Below are positions 1-11,763 of a DNA stretch of 64,000 nucleotides, piece by piece. Both the position numbers and the translations under genes were made by a program. The DNA comes from Dama dama (lineage: Eukaryota; Chordata; Mammalia; Artiodactyla; Cervidae), in contig NC_083685.1 in NCBI RefSeq assembly GCF_033118175.1, positions 118,552,501 through 118,616,500 of the forward strand. The letters are read 5' to 3'. The notes under the pieces were generated by a model. That model was not told where the DNA came from. It saw nothing but the letters and a program-made list of their open reading frames with translations, and made no database searches. Position 1 is the stretch's first letter, and each line of letters starts with the position of its first letter.

Positions 1-18
1 GGGCTCAGATGGGGACAG

Positions 19-222
19 GCCTCCCTGGTGGCTTAGATGATAAAGAATCTGCCCTCGACATGGGAGACCTGGGTTTGATCCCTGGATGGAGGAGATCCCC
101 TGGAGAAGGAAATGGCAACCCACTCCAGTATTCTTGCCTGGAGAATTCCGTGGACCAGAGGAGCCTGGCCGGCTACAGTCCAGGGGGTCTCAAAGGGTCA
201 GACACTAACACACACACAGATG
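19..222 (+). mobile_element. Bov-tA SINE
   Basis: Starts CCCTGGTGGCTTAGATGATA, runs through the GATCCCTGGATGG and CACTCCAGTATTCTTGCCTG blocks and ends in a short (AC)n. 222-650 holds no recognised element or gene. Confidence 0.9.
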
Positions 223-651
223 GGGACACCGGCTGTTTGTCTTCTTTGCCGTCCCTGTGGGGTTGTCTCCTTCCCGTCAGGTGGGTTCAGGTAAGATGAG
301 CTTTAGAATCTGACAAGACGGGAGGTGACGAGGAGGGTCAGGGGCTGGAGAAGCCACTGTAGCTAAAAGATCCCGCCCGCTTTATTTCTGTGTCCTTGAT
401 GGGGACGGAGCAGTGGCTCTAGACACGGAAGAAGCGTGAAATGTGCAGGTGGAGGCAGCAGGGGGCGCTACGGGGCCTTCTAGAGGTGGGAAGTTGGTGA
501 AGTCAAAGGGTTGGTTTTATATACAGTATACCGAATATAAGATGCATCTCAACTTCAGAGATAATATAAGAAAAAAAGAGTGTCTTAGAACCGACAAAAT
601 ACACAGTCCTTTTACTTGGTTCTCTCAGTAACCTTAAGAAATGAACAGGGG

Positions 652-718
652 AAGCCTGGAGTGCTGCAGTCCATGGCGTCACAAAGAGTGGGGACGTGAC
701 TGAGTGACTGAACTGAAA
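652..718 (+). mobile_element. BovB 3'-end tip
   Basis: AGCCTGGAGTGCTGCAGTCC ... GTGACTGAACTGAAAT: the last 67 bp of BovB/ART2-type 3' ends. Confidence 0.8.
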
Positions 719-719
719 T

Positions 720-785
720 GGATATCTCCATTTTATCAATGGAAAAATTGAGGCTCAGAGACAGTGGGTAACTCCCCAGGTATAG
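720..785 (+). repeat. MIR fragment
   Basis: Reads like the MIR core (ATCAATGGAAAAATTGAGGC TCAGAGA...), an ancient mammalian SINE. Confidence 0.55.
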
Positions 786-979
786 GGCTATAGTCTAACA
801 GGAACTTATGTCTCCTAGAACTTTCCCTGGAGCCAGTGATGCTCTGAAATTTCCATTTAGCAGGGATTTGGGCGCAGCAAGTGGGTTGGAAGGAGCCGAG
901 AGCCAGCTTGTCTTGAGAGCTACCTGGGAAAAATTACACGTCTTGCGTGGCTTTTTGGAGGACAAGTGGACATTATAGT

Positions 980-1192
980 GGTTGTTCAGCTGGTCAGTCG
1001 TGTCCGACTCTTTGCGAGCCCGTGGACTGCAGCATGCCAGGCTCCGGTGTCCTTCACTATCTCCCAGTGTTAGCTCAAACTCATGTCCACTGAGTCGATG
1101 ATGCCATCCAGCCATCTCATCCTCTGTCGCCCCCTTTTCCTTCTGCCCTCAGTCTTTCCCAGCATCAGGGTCTTTCCCAATGAGTCGGCTCA
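980..1192 (-). mobile_element. BovB 3' end fragment
   Basis: Minus-oriented: CAGTCGTGTCCGACTCTTTG, then the CATGTCCACTGAGTCGATGA block and CCCAGCATCAGGGTCTTTCC. 1193-1659 is non-repeat DNA with short open frames I do not regard as genes. Confidence 0.9.
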
Positions 1193-1659
1193 CTGGAGAT
1201 TATGGTGAGAGTGCAAATCCCCCAAGCCACTCCCACCAGCTGTCAGCGCTTAGAGCTGTGAGCAGTACTCCCAAGGTCTGTCTTATCTCTAGACACCACC
1301 AGCCCTGGACGGGGACTCGCCCCTTACCTGACCCTCTCAGCAGACCCCAGCTTGTCTGATGCCACTGTGCCCCCCAGATTCACTGGAACCAGGTCCCAGA
1401 TACCGCAAGGCTGTCTCGGAAATTCTGAGGGCCTGGGAGGACTCCACAGAACCCACACAGCCCAGCCAGCACCTGCTCTCTGCCTGGGGCCACTCAGAGA
1501 TCCCGGGCAGGTCCCACGCCTCCACGAAGACACTCAGTCGCCTCTGAAACCAAGTTTAAAGTGTCGAAGTCATGAGGCCAGGACTCTGGGCCAGGTGCCT
1601 GGTCCTTCTCTGCTCAGAAGGAATTAGAGCTCCAGGCTTCTTTCTGTTCTTTCTTCTTT

Positions 1660-1855
1660 AAGCTTTTTTTTTTTTTTTTTTCCTTCTGAAGTGGGCCATT
1701 TTTAAAGTCTTTCTTGAATTTGTTACAGTACTGCTTCTGTTTTACATTTTGGTTTTGTGGCCATAAGGCGTGTGGGATCTTAGTTTCCTGACCAGGAATT
1801 GAACCCTCACCCCCTGCATTGGAAGTATTAACCACTGGACCTCCAGGGATGTCCC
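1660..1855 (-). mobile_element. CHR-type tRNA-derived SINE
   Basis: A poly(T) start, then TTTTGTGGCCATAAGGCGTG ... CCACTGGACCTCCAGGGATG: the reverse complement of the cetartiodactyl GGGACTTCCCTGG SINE. Confidence 0.85.
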
Positions 1856-2084
1856 AGGCTTTTGTTCTGGTCTTATGTGTCATAGAAGCTTCTGTTCGGA
1901 TATAGAGCATATCTGAGAGAAAATCAAGGCCCAAGGAGGTCTCTCAACACGGATGCCTGTGCTTCTGACAAGGCTGCATGGGGCATCTTTTTCTTGTACA
2001 AAGAAAGCGTTTAGCCTCCATAGCTTATTTCCCGCTGAGAATCTAATTTAGTCTAGTTTCAGAGACTAACACTTACTTTTTAAA

Positions 2085-2297
2085 TATTTTAAAAATTTTC
2101 TTATTTCTTTGGTTGTGCCCAGTCTTCATTTCGGCATACGGGCTCTTCAGTCTCCGTTGTGGCATGTGGTATCTTTAGTTGCAGCATGCGAACTCTTAGT
2201 TGAGGCATACAGAATCTAGGGAATTCAGAGAATGAACCTGGGCCATCTACATTGGGAACACACAGTTTTAGCCACTGGACCACCTGGGAAGTCCCTC
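2085..2297 (-). mobile_element. CHR-type SINE
   Basis: A T-rich left end, TTTCTTTGGTTGTGCCCAGT, and right end CCACTGGACCACCTGGGAAG; minus orientation. Confidence 0.85.
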
Positions 2298-2354
2298 AGA
2301 GACTAATATTTAAAGAGACCTAATAAATTGGCCATAAACCATAAACTCCTGGGT

Positions 2355-2545
2355 CCTTGCTAAGTCACTTCAGTCGTGTCCGACTCTTTGCCACCCCATG
2401 GACTGTAGCCCACCAGGCTCCTCTGTCCATGGGATTCTCCCGGCAAGAATACTGGAGTGGGTTGCCATGTCTTCCCCATGGAACGTGGGTTCTATGTCTA
2501 GAAGATCTTCTCGACCCAGGGATCAAACCCTCGAACACATGCGTT
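2355..2545 (-). mobile_element. Bov-tA SINE, truncated
   Basis: GCTAAGTCACTTCAGTCGTG at the left, CAAGAATACTGGAGTGGGTT within; its tRNA-derived head is lost. 2546-3576 holds only a MIR-like patch (about 3505-3570) and no supported gene. Confidence 0.85.
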
Positions 2546-3576
2546 TATGGTTTAGGTTTCTTTATGGTTTTGGAAGCCAATGTAACATTACAGCAAATCT
2601 TGAACAAAGAAAAAACTTCATACTAACCCCATCACCTTAGCACTATTTCTAGAGTTACAGTCACTCCTGTTACTTATTGAGCATTTACTGTCTCCTCCCC
2701 GAGCCCCTTTCAGAAAGGGCTGGTGGGGAGGAGATGAGCTTAGCTTTGCAGCTTCTTCCCTCTGTACCCCTCACTCGCCCTCTCTTCGGTCTCATCTCAG
2801 ATGCCCATTTCTTTTTTGTTGGAGTCAGACAGTCCGGGGCTCAGCCACTCAGCGGAGCGACCACAGGTGAGGCACCCTGCATCTCCGAACCTCCCCGTTT
2901 ACGCAGCACCATCTCCCTGAGGCCGCCATCCGCACATGAGAGGATGCACACAGAATACAGAGCGACACGGCTGCTGCTGGTGGTGCTGAGCAGTCATTCT
3001 GCGTCCGGGGTTTGATCTCCATCACTGAGTCCCTCTGCCTGAACCTGACCTGTAGACTCACCCCTGCGAGCAAACTATGATTGAGTTTGGCTCTTATGAG
3101 CCATTTCCTCTGGGTATGAGGTTCCACACCCAGACTTCCTTGACCTCTATCTACTCCAGCCCTGTCTCCTGTTTTGACTTCCTTACCAGAAGTGGCACTC
3201 CTCTTGCTGACCAGTGGCAACCTCCCCAGGCTCCAAACCTTCCCAGCGCCATCATATCTTTGCTCCCCAGTTCCTTCCCTTCTTTGCACTGGACCTCCTG
3301 ACACAAGCTCCCCTCCATACATGCATGGTGACCTGGTGACACTAATCAGTACCATGCTCCTTATGTGCTCTGCCCACTTGTCATGTGGCTGCACACAGCA
3401 AAGTGTCTTCTACATGTATGCTTTGCTATGTTAAGAAAGCAATCTGATGTCACTAAGATAAATAAAAACTAAAACTTTATATGCGAATGGTAATTAACAC
3501 TACATACAAAGTGCCTGCTGGCAAGTTATCACCTTTGATTATCCTAACAGTCTCCTGAGTTAAATAAGAACAATTT

Positions 3577-3700
3577 AGGGATTTCCCTGGCAGTTCAGTG
3601 GTTGAGATGCCATGCTTTCAATGCAGGGGACAAGGTTCAATCCTTGGTTGTGAAACTAAGGTTCCACATGCCTTGCAGCCAAAAGATTAAAAAAAAAAAG
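3577..3700 (+). mobile_element. CHR-type SINE
   Basis: GGGATTTCCCTGGCAGTTCA through to an A-rich tail. Confidence 0.85.
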
Positions 3701-3754
3701 AAGAAGAACAAGTTAGTTAGCTTCTTTTTCTTACTTTTTTTGGGGGGGTCTTGC

Positions 3755-4102
3755 TATATGGTTTTGAGAGTCCCTTGGACTGCAAAGAGATCAAACCACT
3801 CAATCCTACAGCAAATAAAATCTGAATGTTCGTTGGAAGGACTGATGCTGAAGCTGAAGCTCCAGTACTTTGGCCACCTAATGCAAAGAGCGAACTCATT
3901 GGAAAAGACCCTGATGCTGGGAAAGATTGAAGGCAGGAGGAGAAGACGGTGACAGAGGATGAGATGGTTCGATGACATCAATGACTCAAAGAACATGAGT
4001 TTGAACAGATTCTGGGAGATAGTGAAGGACAGGGAAGCCTGGCGTGCTGCAGTCCACAGGGTCGCAAAGAGTCGAATAGGACTTAGCAACTGAACAACAA
4101 CA
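3755..4102 (+). mobile_element. BovB 3' end
   Basis: TTGAGAGTCCCTTGGACTGC ... GGACAGGGAAGCCTGGCGTG; the 3' 350 bp of BovB, followed at once by a minus-strand CHR-type SINE. Confidence 0.92.
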
Positions 4103-4199
4103 TGGTTTGTGGGGTCTTAGTTCTCTGACCAGGGACTGAACCCGAGCCCTCGGCAGTGAAAGCGTTGAGTCCTAACCACTGCACGGCCAGGGAATTCCC
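4103..4199 (-). mobile_element. CHR-type SINE, partial
   Basis: GTCTTAGTTCTCTGACCAGG ... GGCCAGGGAATTCCC. It abuts the BovB 3' end. Confidence 0.8.
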
Positions 4200-4345
4200 A
4201 TTATGTAGTTAGCTTATTTTGAAGATGGAAAATTAAGGTGCAGAGAAGTGAACTGCCCAAGTTTGTTGACTTCACAGTCGCGGTAAAATGATATGACTTC
4301 AGATTTAGTACTTTCCCACTATCCTACTCAAATGACTAGCAGCCC
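4200..4345 (+). repeat. MIR fragment
   Basis: GATGGAAAATTAAGGTGCAG AGAAGTGAACTGCCC matches the MIR core. 4346-4914 is unrecognised non-coding DNA. Confidence 0.5.
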
Positions 4346-4914
4346 CTTCACTTTCCATGTGGTATGTGCAATTTAGAAGAAGAATCCAAATTAATGAATC
4401 CAAATGAGTTTTCTTTTCTGGCTGGCCATAGGAAAAGAGGAAGAACTTGAAATAGTAAAGTCATGCAGTAGGAAGATGTTATTCCTATGGCTACGGTGAA
4501 GGCTGCAGAAGCTAGCAGGCTCCACCACTTCGATTTAAAAAGGAGGAGGAGAGAGGGGAGAGTGACTGAGGGCATCAAAGAGAGACAATAGAAGGAGAAA
4601 GAATTTTTGTTCTGTGGGCTAGAAGAAAATCTCCCGAACCTGCAATTTTCCTGTTATTGACAAGCCAGAATTTGGACCTGGTTTTCACAAAGACCAGCTG
4701 GGAAACCAGCTCCAGGGTCCAGGTAGGTTGTTGGGCTTAATAAAGTCTGGGTTCTAGAGGGGTAAGGTAGACATCAGATGGAGTCAGCAGAAATCAGGGC
4801 GTTGGGAGTGTCACCCCTCCTCCCCAAGACAGCTTGCTGAGGAGCTCTTGTTGGTAAAGTAGTGTTTAACCAACACTGGTGGAAGGGCTGGCCACCTTGC
4901 TAGTTCATCTGGAC

Positions 4915-5315
4915 CATAAAGAAGGCAGAGCACCGAAGAATCGATGCTTTCGAATTGCGGCGCTGAAGAAGGCTCTTGAGTCCCTTGGACAGCAAGTAGA
5001 TCAAACCAGCTAATCTTAAAGGAAATCAACCCTGAATACTCATTGGAAGGGCTGATGCTGAAGCTAAAGCTCCAATACTTTGGCCACCTGATGTGAGCAG
5101 CCTACTCATTGGAAAAGACCCTGATGCTGGGAATGATTGAGGGCAGGAGGAGAAGAGAGCAACAGAGGATGAGATTGTTGGATGGCAACACTGATTCAAA
5201 GGACATGAACTTGGGCAAACTCCGGGAGATGGTGAGGGACAGGGAAGCCTGGCATGTTATAGTCCATGGAGTTGCAAAGAGTCAGACACGACTTGGTAAC
5301 TGAAGAACAAGAACA
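4915..5315 (+). mobile_element. BovB 3' end
   Basis: Starts in the BovB C-terminal coding part (GAATCGATGCTTTCGAATTG) and runs to GACTTGGTAACTGAAGAAC. 5316-6017 shows no recognised repeat or gene. Confidence 0.9.
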
Positions 5316-6017
5316 AACTCACAGCAGCTTCCAAGGCAACCTGAGGTTAGAGGAAACCCAGTGGGCATGGGTCTGGCTTTGGAGAAAAGACCTGGAGCCC
5401 TGTGAGGGTCACGATCAGCAGCAAACATCTGTTGAATTACTGGTGTTCAAGACAGGCAGCCAGAGTCAGGTCTGAATTTTAAGAGAAACTATTCCCTGAA
5501 AGGTCTGGAGGCCAGAAATGCAAAATCAAAGTGTTGGCAGGCCTGTGCTGAAAAGCTCTAGGGGAGGATCCTTCTGTGCCTCTTTCAGCATCTAGAGGTT
5601 GCTGGCAATCCTAGGCATTGCTTGGCTTGTAGACCCACCACTCCGTACACGCCTCATCTTCGCATGGCCTCCTCCGTGTGTATGTGTCTCTTCTTATATG
5701 GACACTCGTGATTGAATTTAGGGCCCATCCAGTATGACCTCACTTTAACCTCATATACCTACAAAGACTTCTATTCCAAATCATGTTCAGGGTACTGGAG
5801 GTTAAGGTGTCAACAAGTCTTCTTGGGGACACAAGTTAGCCCACAACATGACATAATATCTAAACAATGTCAGGAAATTGACAACCATCCAAAGGAAACA
5901 TGTTCTCATTTTCTTTTGTTTCCCAGGTTAATGGAATAGTTTTTCTTGTCATGCATTGTACTCCTTCCCTTCACCTTTATTTCTTTCTTAAAGAGAATAG
6001 TGCTTTTCTTAATTATT

Positions 6018-6062
6018 GGGTTGGCCAAAAAGTTTGTTTGTGTTTTTCCATAGCATCTTGAC
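6018..6062 (+). mobile_element. Mariner-type TIR arm (half of a hairpin MITE)
   Basis: TTGGGTTGGCCAAAAAGTTT and GTGTTTTTCCAT are the terminal inverted repeat of the ruminant mariner-derived repeat, the source of the bovine miR-2284/2285 hairpins. Only one arm is present. Confidence 0.7.
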
Positions 6063-6177
6063 TACGGCAGGACATAACTGTTCATTGCAGAACACTTAGA
6101 AAACAGAAGCACACAAAGATAATCCTTATTTGGGAAAAGAAACTAAAAAAGAGTGGATGAAAAAAAAAGAGTGGATA

Positions 6178-6660
6178 TATGTATACATATAACTGATTCA
6201 CTAATACAACACTGTAAATCAACTATACTCCAATAAAAAGTTTAAAATAAAAAAAAAGATAATCATTATTAAGCATTTTTCCATGTATAGTGTTTTTTTT
6301 TTTGGATAAACAGTATCATGTTACATAAATTGTTCTGAAGCCTGTTTATTTTTACTCAATGTATCATATGTATTTTCCTATCCAAATAGGAAAATATTTG
6401 GATATTATACAATGTGATTTTTAATGGGTCCATAGAATGTCATCTTATGAATTATTACTCCTCTATCATTGGCTATCTAACTTGTGTATTTTTTTTTTGC
6501 TACTGTAAGTAACACTATGATGACCATTTTCACATAGGTCTTTGTACACATATCTGATAAGTTCCTAGAAATGCAATTGTTAAAGATATGCACAAGTTAA
6601 GGTTTTTGATGCATATTGATAAACCGTCCTCCAGAGAGACTGTACAACAATAGCATATGA
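6178..6660. mobile_element. L1 3'-end remnants
   Basis: 6178-6256 is the artiodactyl L1 3' terminus (ACACTGTAAATCAACTATAC TCCAATAAAA, plus orientation). 6270-6660 reads like an older L1 3' UTR in the opposite sense. 6661-6910 is unassigned. Confidence 0.6.
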
Positions 6661-6910
6661 AAATGCCAGTGCTAAATCACATAGGGTCTCCCTGAAGAAA
6701 CCTGTCCATTATATTCTGAGAGTCTTGTTAAAAATGCAGATTCTGAGCCTGTATACAGGTCAGGAGAGAAGTGAGGGCCACAGTTCTCCATTTCCAACTC
6801 CCTGGGGGGTGCTGCCCCTGACTACCTCATGACTATGCTTTGAACAGTAAGGATTTAGAGGCCTTCCAATTCATACAAGTAGATTAAATGAAAAGTGGCC
6901 TCTCAGTACC

Positions 6911-7045
6911 CACAGATTCTGGGAATTCCTTGGTGGTCCTGCAGTTAAGACGCTGCACTCTCACTGCCAAGGGCCCAGGTTCCATCCCTCATGGGGGAAC
7001 TAAGATCCCGCAAGCCCAGGAAGAAAACTCTTTAAAAAATACCAG
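6911..7045 (+). mobile_element. CHR-type SINE
   Basis: GGGAATTCCTTGGTGGTCCT ... GGAACTAAGATCCCGCAAGC, with a short A-rich tail. Confidence 0.85.
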
Positions 7046-7084
7046 CAGATTCCAATCAACAGGCACTTGACTTATTCACCTGAA

Positions 7085-8645
7085 TAGAAGACAGGTAAGG
7101 AACCAAGCTGAGTTGAACAGTTCTATGATGACCTACAAGACCTTCTAGAACTAAGGTTCTCAAGGCAAGAATACTGGAGTGGTTTGCCATTCCATTTTCC
7201 AGTGGACCACGTTTTCTCAGAACTCTCCATGACCTGTCCATCTTGGGTGGCCCAACGTGGTGGCTCATAGTTTCATTGTGTTAGACAAGGTTGTGCTCCT
7301 AGTGTGATCAGTTTGGTTAGTTTTCTGTGATTGTGGTTTTCATTTTGTCTGCCCTCTGATGAAAAAGGATAAGAGGCTTATGGAAGCTTCCTGATGGGAG
7401 GGACTGACTATGGGGGAAGCTGGGTCTTATTCGGATGGGTGGGGCCATGCACAGTAAATCATTAATCCAAGTTTCCCTTGATGGGAGGGCTGTGCCTGTT
7501 GTTTGGCCTGAGGCCAAATTGACCCACCCACATCTCCACCTAGACTCCTGCACATTCACAGGCAAGCCTGGCTCAGTCTCCCAGTAGCCGCCCAAGTCAA
7601 GTTCCCTGGGGGTTCTCAGCCCGTTTGCTGGATCCCCAGGCTGGGAAATCTGTTGTGGCTCCTAGAGCTTTCTTAACAATGCGAGAATTTCTTTGGTATA
7701 ATTGTTCTGCAGTTCTGGGTTGTCTGCTCAGTGGCTCTATAGTGGGGCAACCTCCTCCAAGAGGGCTTATGCTGCACACTGGGTGACCCAAGTCTGCTGC
7801 AGCCGGAGCCCCTGTCCCCGTGACAGACCACTGATGACCTGTGCTCCCGCGGGAGACACTCACTCAAAGGCAGGGCTGGCTCAGTCTGAAGTCTGAAGCT
7901 GAGTTGAATAGTTCTATGATGACCTACAAGACCTTCTAGAACTAACACACAAAAAAGATGTCCTTTTCATCACAGGGGACTAGAATGAAAAAATAGGAAG
8001 TCAAGAGATACCTGGAGTAACGGGCAAGTTTGGCCTTGGAGTACAAAATGAAGCAGGACAAAGGCTAACAGAGTTTTGCCAAGAGAATGCACTGGTCATA
8101 GCAAACACCCTCTTCCAAAAGCACAAGAGAAGACTCTACACATGGACATCACCAGATGGTCAACACCGAAATCAGACTGATTTTGTTTTTTGTAGCTGAA
8201 GATGGAGAAGCTCTATACAGTCAGCAAAAACAAGATAGGGAGCTGACTGTGGCTCAGATCATGAACTCCTTATTGCCAAATTCAGACTTAAATTGAAGAA
8301 AGTAGGGAAAACCACTAGCCCATTCAGGTATGACCTAAATCAAATCCCTTACGATTATACAGTGGAAGTGACAAACAGATTCAAGGGATTAGATCTGATA
8401 GAGTGTCTGAAGAACTATGGATGGAGGTTCGTGACATTGTATAGGAGGCAGTGATCAAGACCATCCCCAAGAAAAAGAAATGCAAAAGGCAAAATGGTTG
8501 TCTGAGGAGGCTTTACAAATAGCTGAGAAAAGAAGAGAAGCTAAAGGCAAAGGAGAAAAGGAAAGATATACCCATCTGAATGCAGAGTTCCAAAGAACAG
8601 AAAGGAGAGATCAATGCGAAGAAGTCAGTTCCTCCACAATCAATG
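7085..8645 (+). mobile_element. BovB 5' portion, rearranged
   Basis: BovB 5' leader (GGCAAGAATACTGGAGTGG, TCATAGTTTCATTGTGTTAG) followed from about 7900 by endonuclease/linker sequence. A 50-bp segment occurs twice, at 7105-7154 and 7896-7945, with one mismatch. Stops and frameshifts throughout. Confidence 0.85.
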
Positions 8646-8649
8646 GAAA

Positions 8650-9428
8650 GAAGTCAGTTCAGTTCAGTTGCTCAGTCATGTCTGACTCTTTGAGACCCCA
8701 TGGACTGCACCACACCAGGCTTCCCTGTCCATCACCAACTCCCGGACCTTATTCAAACTCATGTCCATCAAGTTGATGATGCCATCCAACCATCTCATCC
8801 TCTATCATCCCCTTCTCCTCCTGTCTTTAATCTTGCCCAGCATCAGGATCTTTTCCAATGAGTCAGTTCTTAGCATCAGGTGGTCAAAGTACTGGAGTTT
8901 CAGCTTCAGCATCAGTCCTTCCAATGAATATTCAGGACTGATTTCTTTTAGGATTGACTGGTTTGATCTCCTTGCAGTCCAAGAGACTCTCAAGAGTCTT
9001 CTCCAACACCACAGTTCAAAAGCATCAATTCTTCTGGGCTCAGCTTTCTGTATAGCCCAATCACATCTATACATGAACACTGAAAAAACCATAGCTTTGA
9101 CTAGACGGACCTTTGTTGGCAAAGTAATATCTCTGCTTTTTAATATGCTGTCTAGGTTGGTCATAGCATTGCAGGATATCTGGCTCTAGGTGAGTGATCA
9201 CACCATCGTGGTTACCTGGGCCATTAAGATGTTTTTTGTATAGTTCTTCTGTGTATTCTTGCCACCTCTTCTTAATATCTTCTGCTTCTGTTAGGTCCAT
9301 ACCGTTTCTGTTCTTTATTGTGCCCATCTTTTCATGAAATGTTCCCTTGGTATCTCTAATGTTCTTGAAGAGATCTCTAGTCCTTCCCATTGTATTGTTT
9401 TCCTCTATTTCTTTGCATTCCAAATCAG
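8650..9428 (-). mobile_element. BovB 3' portion, inverted
   Basis: Minus-oriented BovB: the 3' end (CAGTTCAGTTGCTCAGTCAT) at the left, running back into the coding part, with an internal jump near 9165 to an upstream region. It forms an inverted repeat with the next element. Confidence 0.88.
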
Positions 9429-10368
9429 GAATTTCTTTGGTTCCAAACTGGGAAAGGAGAATATCAAGGCTGTATATTGTCACCCTGCTTATTTAACTTA
9501 TATGCAGAGTACATTATGCAAAATGCCAGGCTGGATGAAGGAGAAGCTGGAATCAAGATTGCCAGAAGAAATATCAATAACCTCAGATATCAGATGACAC
9601 CACCTTTATGGCAGAAAGCAAAGAGGAACTGAAGAGCCTCTTGATGAAGGTGAAAGAATAGATTGAAAAAGCTGGCTTAAAACTCAATATTCAAATAACT
9701 AAGATCATGGCATCTGGTCCCATCACTTCATGGGAAATAGATGGGGAAACAACGGAAACAGTGACAGATTTTATTTTCTTGGGCTCCAAAATCACTGCAG
9801 ATGGTGACTGCAGCCATAAAATTAAAAGACGCTTGCTCCCTGGAAGAAAAGTTATGACCAACCTAGATAGCATATTAAAAAGCAGAGACATTACTTTGCC
9901 AACAAAGGTCCATCTAGTCAAACTATGGTTTTTTCAGTAGTCACGTATGGATGTGAGAGTTGGACTGTAAAGAAAGCTGAGCCCCACAGAATTAATGCTT
10001 TTGAACTATGGTGTTGAAGAAGACTCTTGAGAATCTCTTGGACTGCAAGGAGATTAAACCAGTCAATCCTAAAGGAAAACAGTGCTGAATATTCATTGGA
10101 AGAACTGATGCTGAAGTTGAAACTCCAATACTTTGACCACCTGATGCAAAGAACTGACTCATTGGAAAAGATCCTGATGCTGGGCAAGATTGAAGACAGG
10201 AGGAGAAGGGGATAATAGAGGATGAGATGGTTGGATGGTATCACCAACTTGATGGACATGAGTTTGAGCAAGCTCCAGGAGTTGGTGATGGACAGAGAAG
10301 TCTGGCGTGGTGCAGTTCATGGGGTCGAAAAGAGTCAGACATGGCTAAGTGACTGAACTGAACTGAAG
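9429..10368 (+). mobile_element. BovB 3' portion
   Basis: From GGTTCCAAACTGGGAAAGGA through the RT 3' part to GTGACTGAACTGAACTGAAG. Its last 520 bp are the reverse complement of 8655-9165. The catalytic YADD region at about 9590 is frameshifted (CAGATATCAGATGACACC). Confidence 0.9.
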
Positions 10369-11749
10369 GTACCGAGGGAGACATCGTAAGGTGAAGATGG
10401 TGGAGAAATCCCAGATTCATTCATACTTTTGATGCAATTTATCTTCTATGGGCTCCTTCTTTCTCACAGCTGACCCCACATTGGTCCTTACCTCCAACAC
10501 CTAGGCCAGTTCCCTGGTTATCAATCACAAACTCCACGAACACAAAATTGTGTTTTCCTAATGGAGTCACAATGGTCTTGACCCCATTCCTGTTGAGCCC
10601 TTGGCCCAGCCCAGCACCCTCATGTTGGGTGTCCTCTCAGCATCTATCCTGGACCTACCTTTACTTGCATCAGCAATGCCTGTAGGTTCTCTCCCCTGGC
10701 CCAACCTCAAGCTATTCCTAGCTCAGTGAGAAGGAAATTTGTTGGCAATGAAAGAAAAAGGTACTCCTATGAGAAAAGGAATTTCAGCAAAGATATTCAC
10801 AGCTTGAAGCCTCTGAGTTTCCTCTATCTGTGTTCCATGGCTCCTTCCAGCCTAAGGGCCTGGGGCAATTGCCCACTGGGAGAGTCCTCCATGCAGAGCA
10901 CCTTGGAACCATGGGATCCTCAGTCCCACCAGCAGTTTGCCAAGGCTGTCCTTGGTGAATTCAGAGAGGGCCTGGAGCATGAAGGTGGGCACCCCTAGGG
11001 CATGCAGCACAGATGACCCCTTTGTGACAAAGCTGACACCATTTGTCACATTGCCAATCCTCCTCTGAATCCTTGCCAATGGCAGGAATGACATCCAGCA
11101 AAGTTCCAAGGACAGTCCTATTCCAGCGATGTTCCGAAGACATACTGAGGACAGTGGTTCAAGGGACCAGTGCTGTCTCTTAACCTTGGAAACCTGTGAG
11201 ATGTGGCTATGACCGTCACCCTACAGATACATTCTTTTCCTAACATTTACTTCATTCTCTCACAGTCCCTCTGAGACTTTGAGAGCTTCACCCTCTCAGA
11301 GTCCACCTCTCATGGGGTGGGCTCCATGGAGGCAGCCAGGCCCAGTGCAGCCCTGGAGTTAGTTACCCTGGACAAGTCACTCGACTCATCCTGCATGCTT
11401 CTTCATTGAGTTTTTTAGTGTCTACATTCCTCAAGGTGATACGGACAGAGCAGGTACTTAAATAGTTAACACAACTAGGCGATTATAAGTAGAAAAAGTA
11501 TGGGAGACCCTTGTAAGTTAATGATTACTTAAGAAAGCAGGTTTGCTTAACCATAAAACCAACAGGCTTGCTTAGCAACAAAACCATACAACAGAAGTGT
11601 GAGACAGACCCCCATACAATAAAACAATGCTGGCATGAGATCCACATCCTGCAGAAGGAGCTTGGTAAGTTTATGATCTTTAGCACATGTGAGCCCTAGG
11701 ACACATCAATGAAGACCCATTGCAGCCAAGCATTTAAAAAAATTTTACA
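10369..11749. other. Non-repeat intergenic DNA
   Basis: Higher GC than its surroundings, with a minus-strand open frame of about 98 codons (10852-11150) that I cannot match to any protein. A MIR-like patch lies near 11340-11440. No supported gene. Confidence 0.5.
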
Positions 11750-11763
11750 AAGTAAGTCCTTTT

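Noticed and set aside
2849..3394. 181-codon minus-strand open frame
   Set aside because: No domain recognised, no codon or splice evidence, and overlapping open frames on both strands suggest base-composition effects.
8805..9164. Protein-like open frames in BovB fragments (here and at 9707, 42434, 62080 and others)
   Set aside because: All are pieces of BovB RT or its antisense shadow, with stops and frameshifts; they are annotated as mobile elements, not genes.
10852..11150. Minus-strand open frame of about 98 codons, with a further open stretch in another frame near 10400-10620
   Set aside because: I could not match it to any protein family; it has no splice or promoter context, and an open frame this long is expected by chance in 64 kb. 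A protein-level search of 10.38-11.2 kb would decide whether it is a decayed pseudogene.
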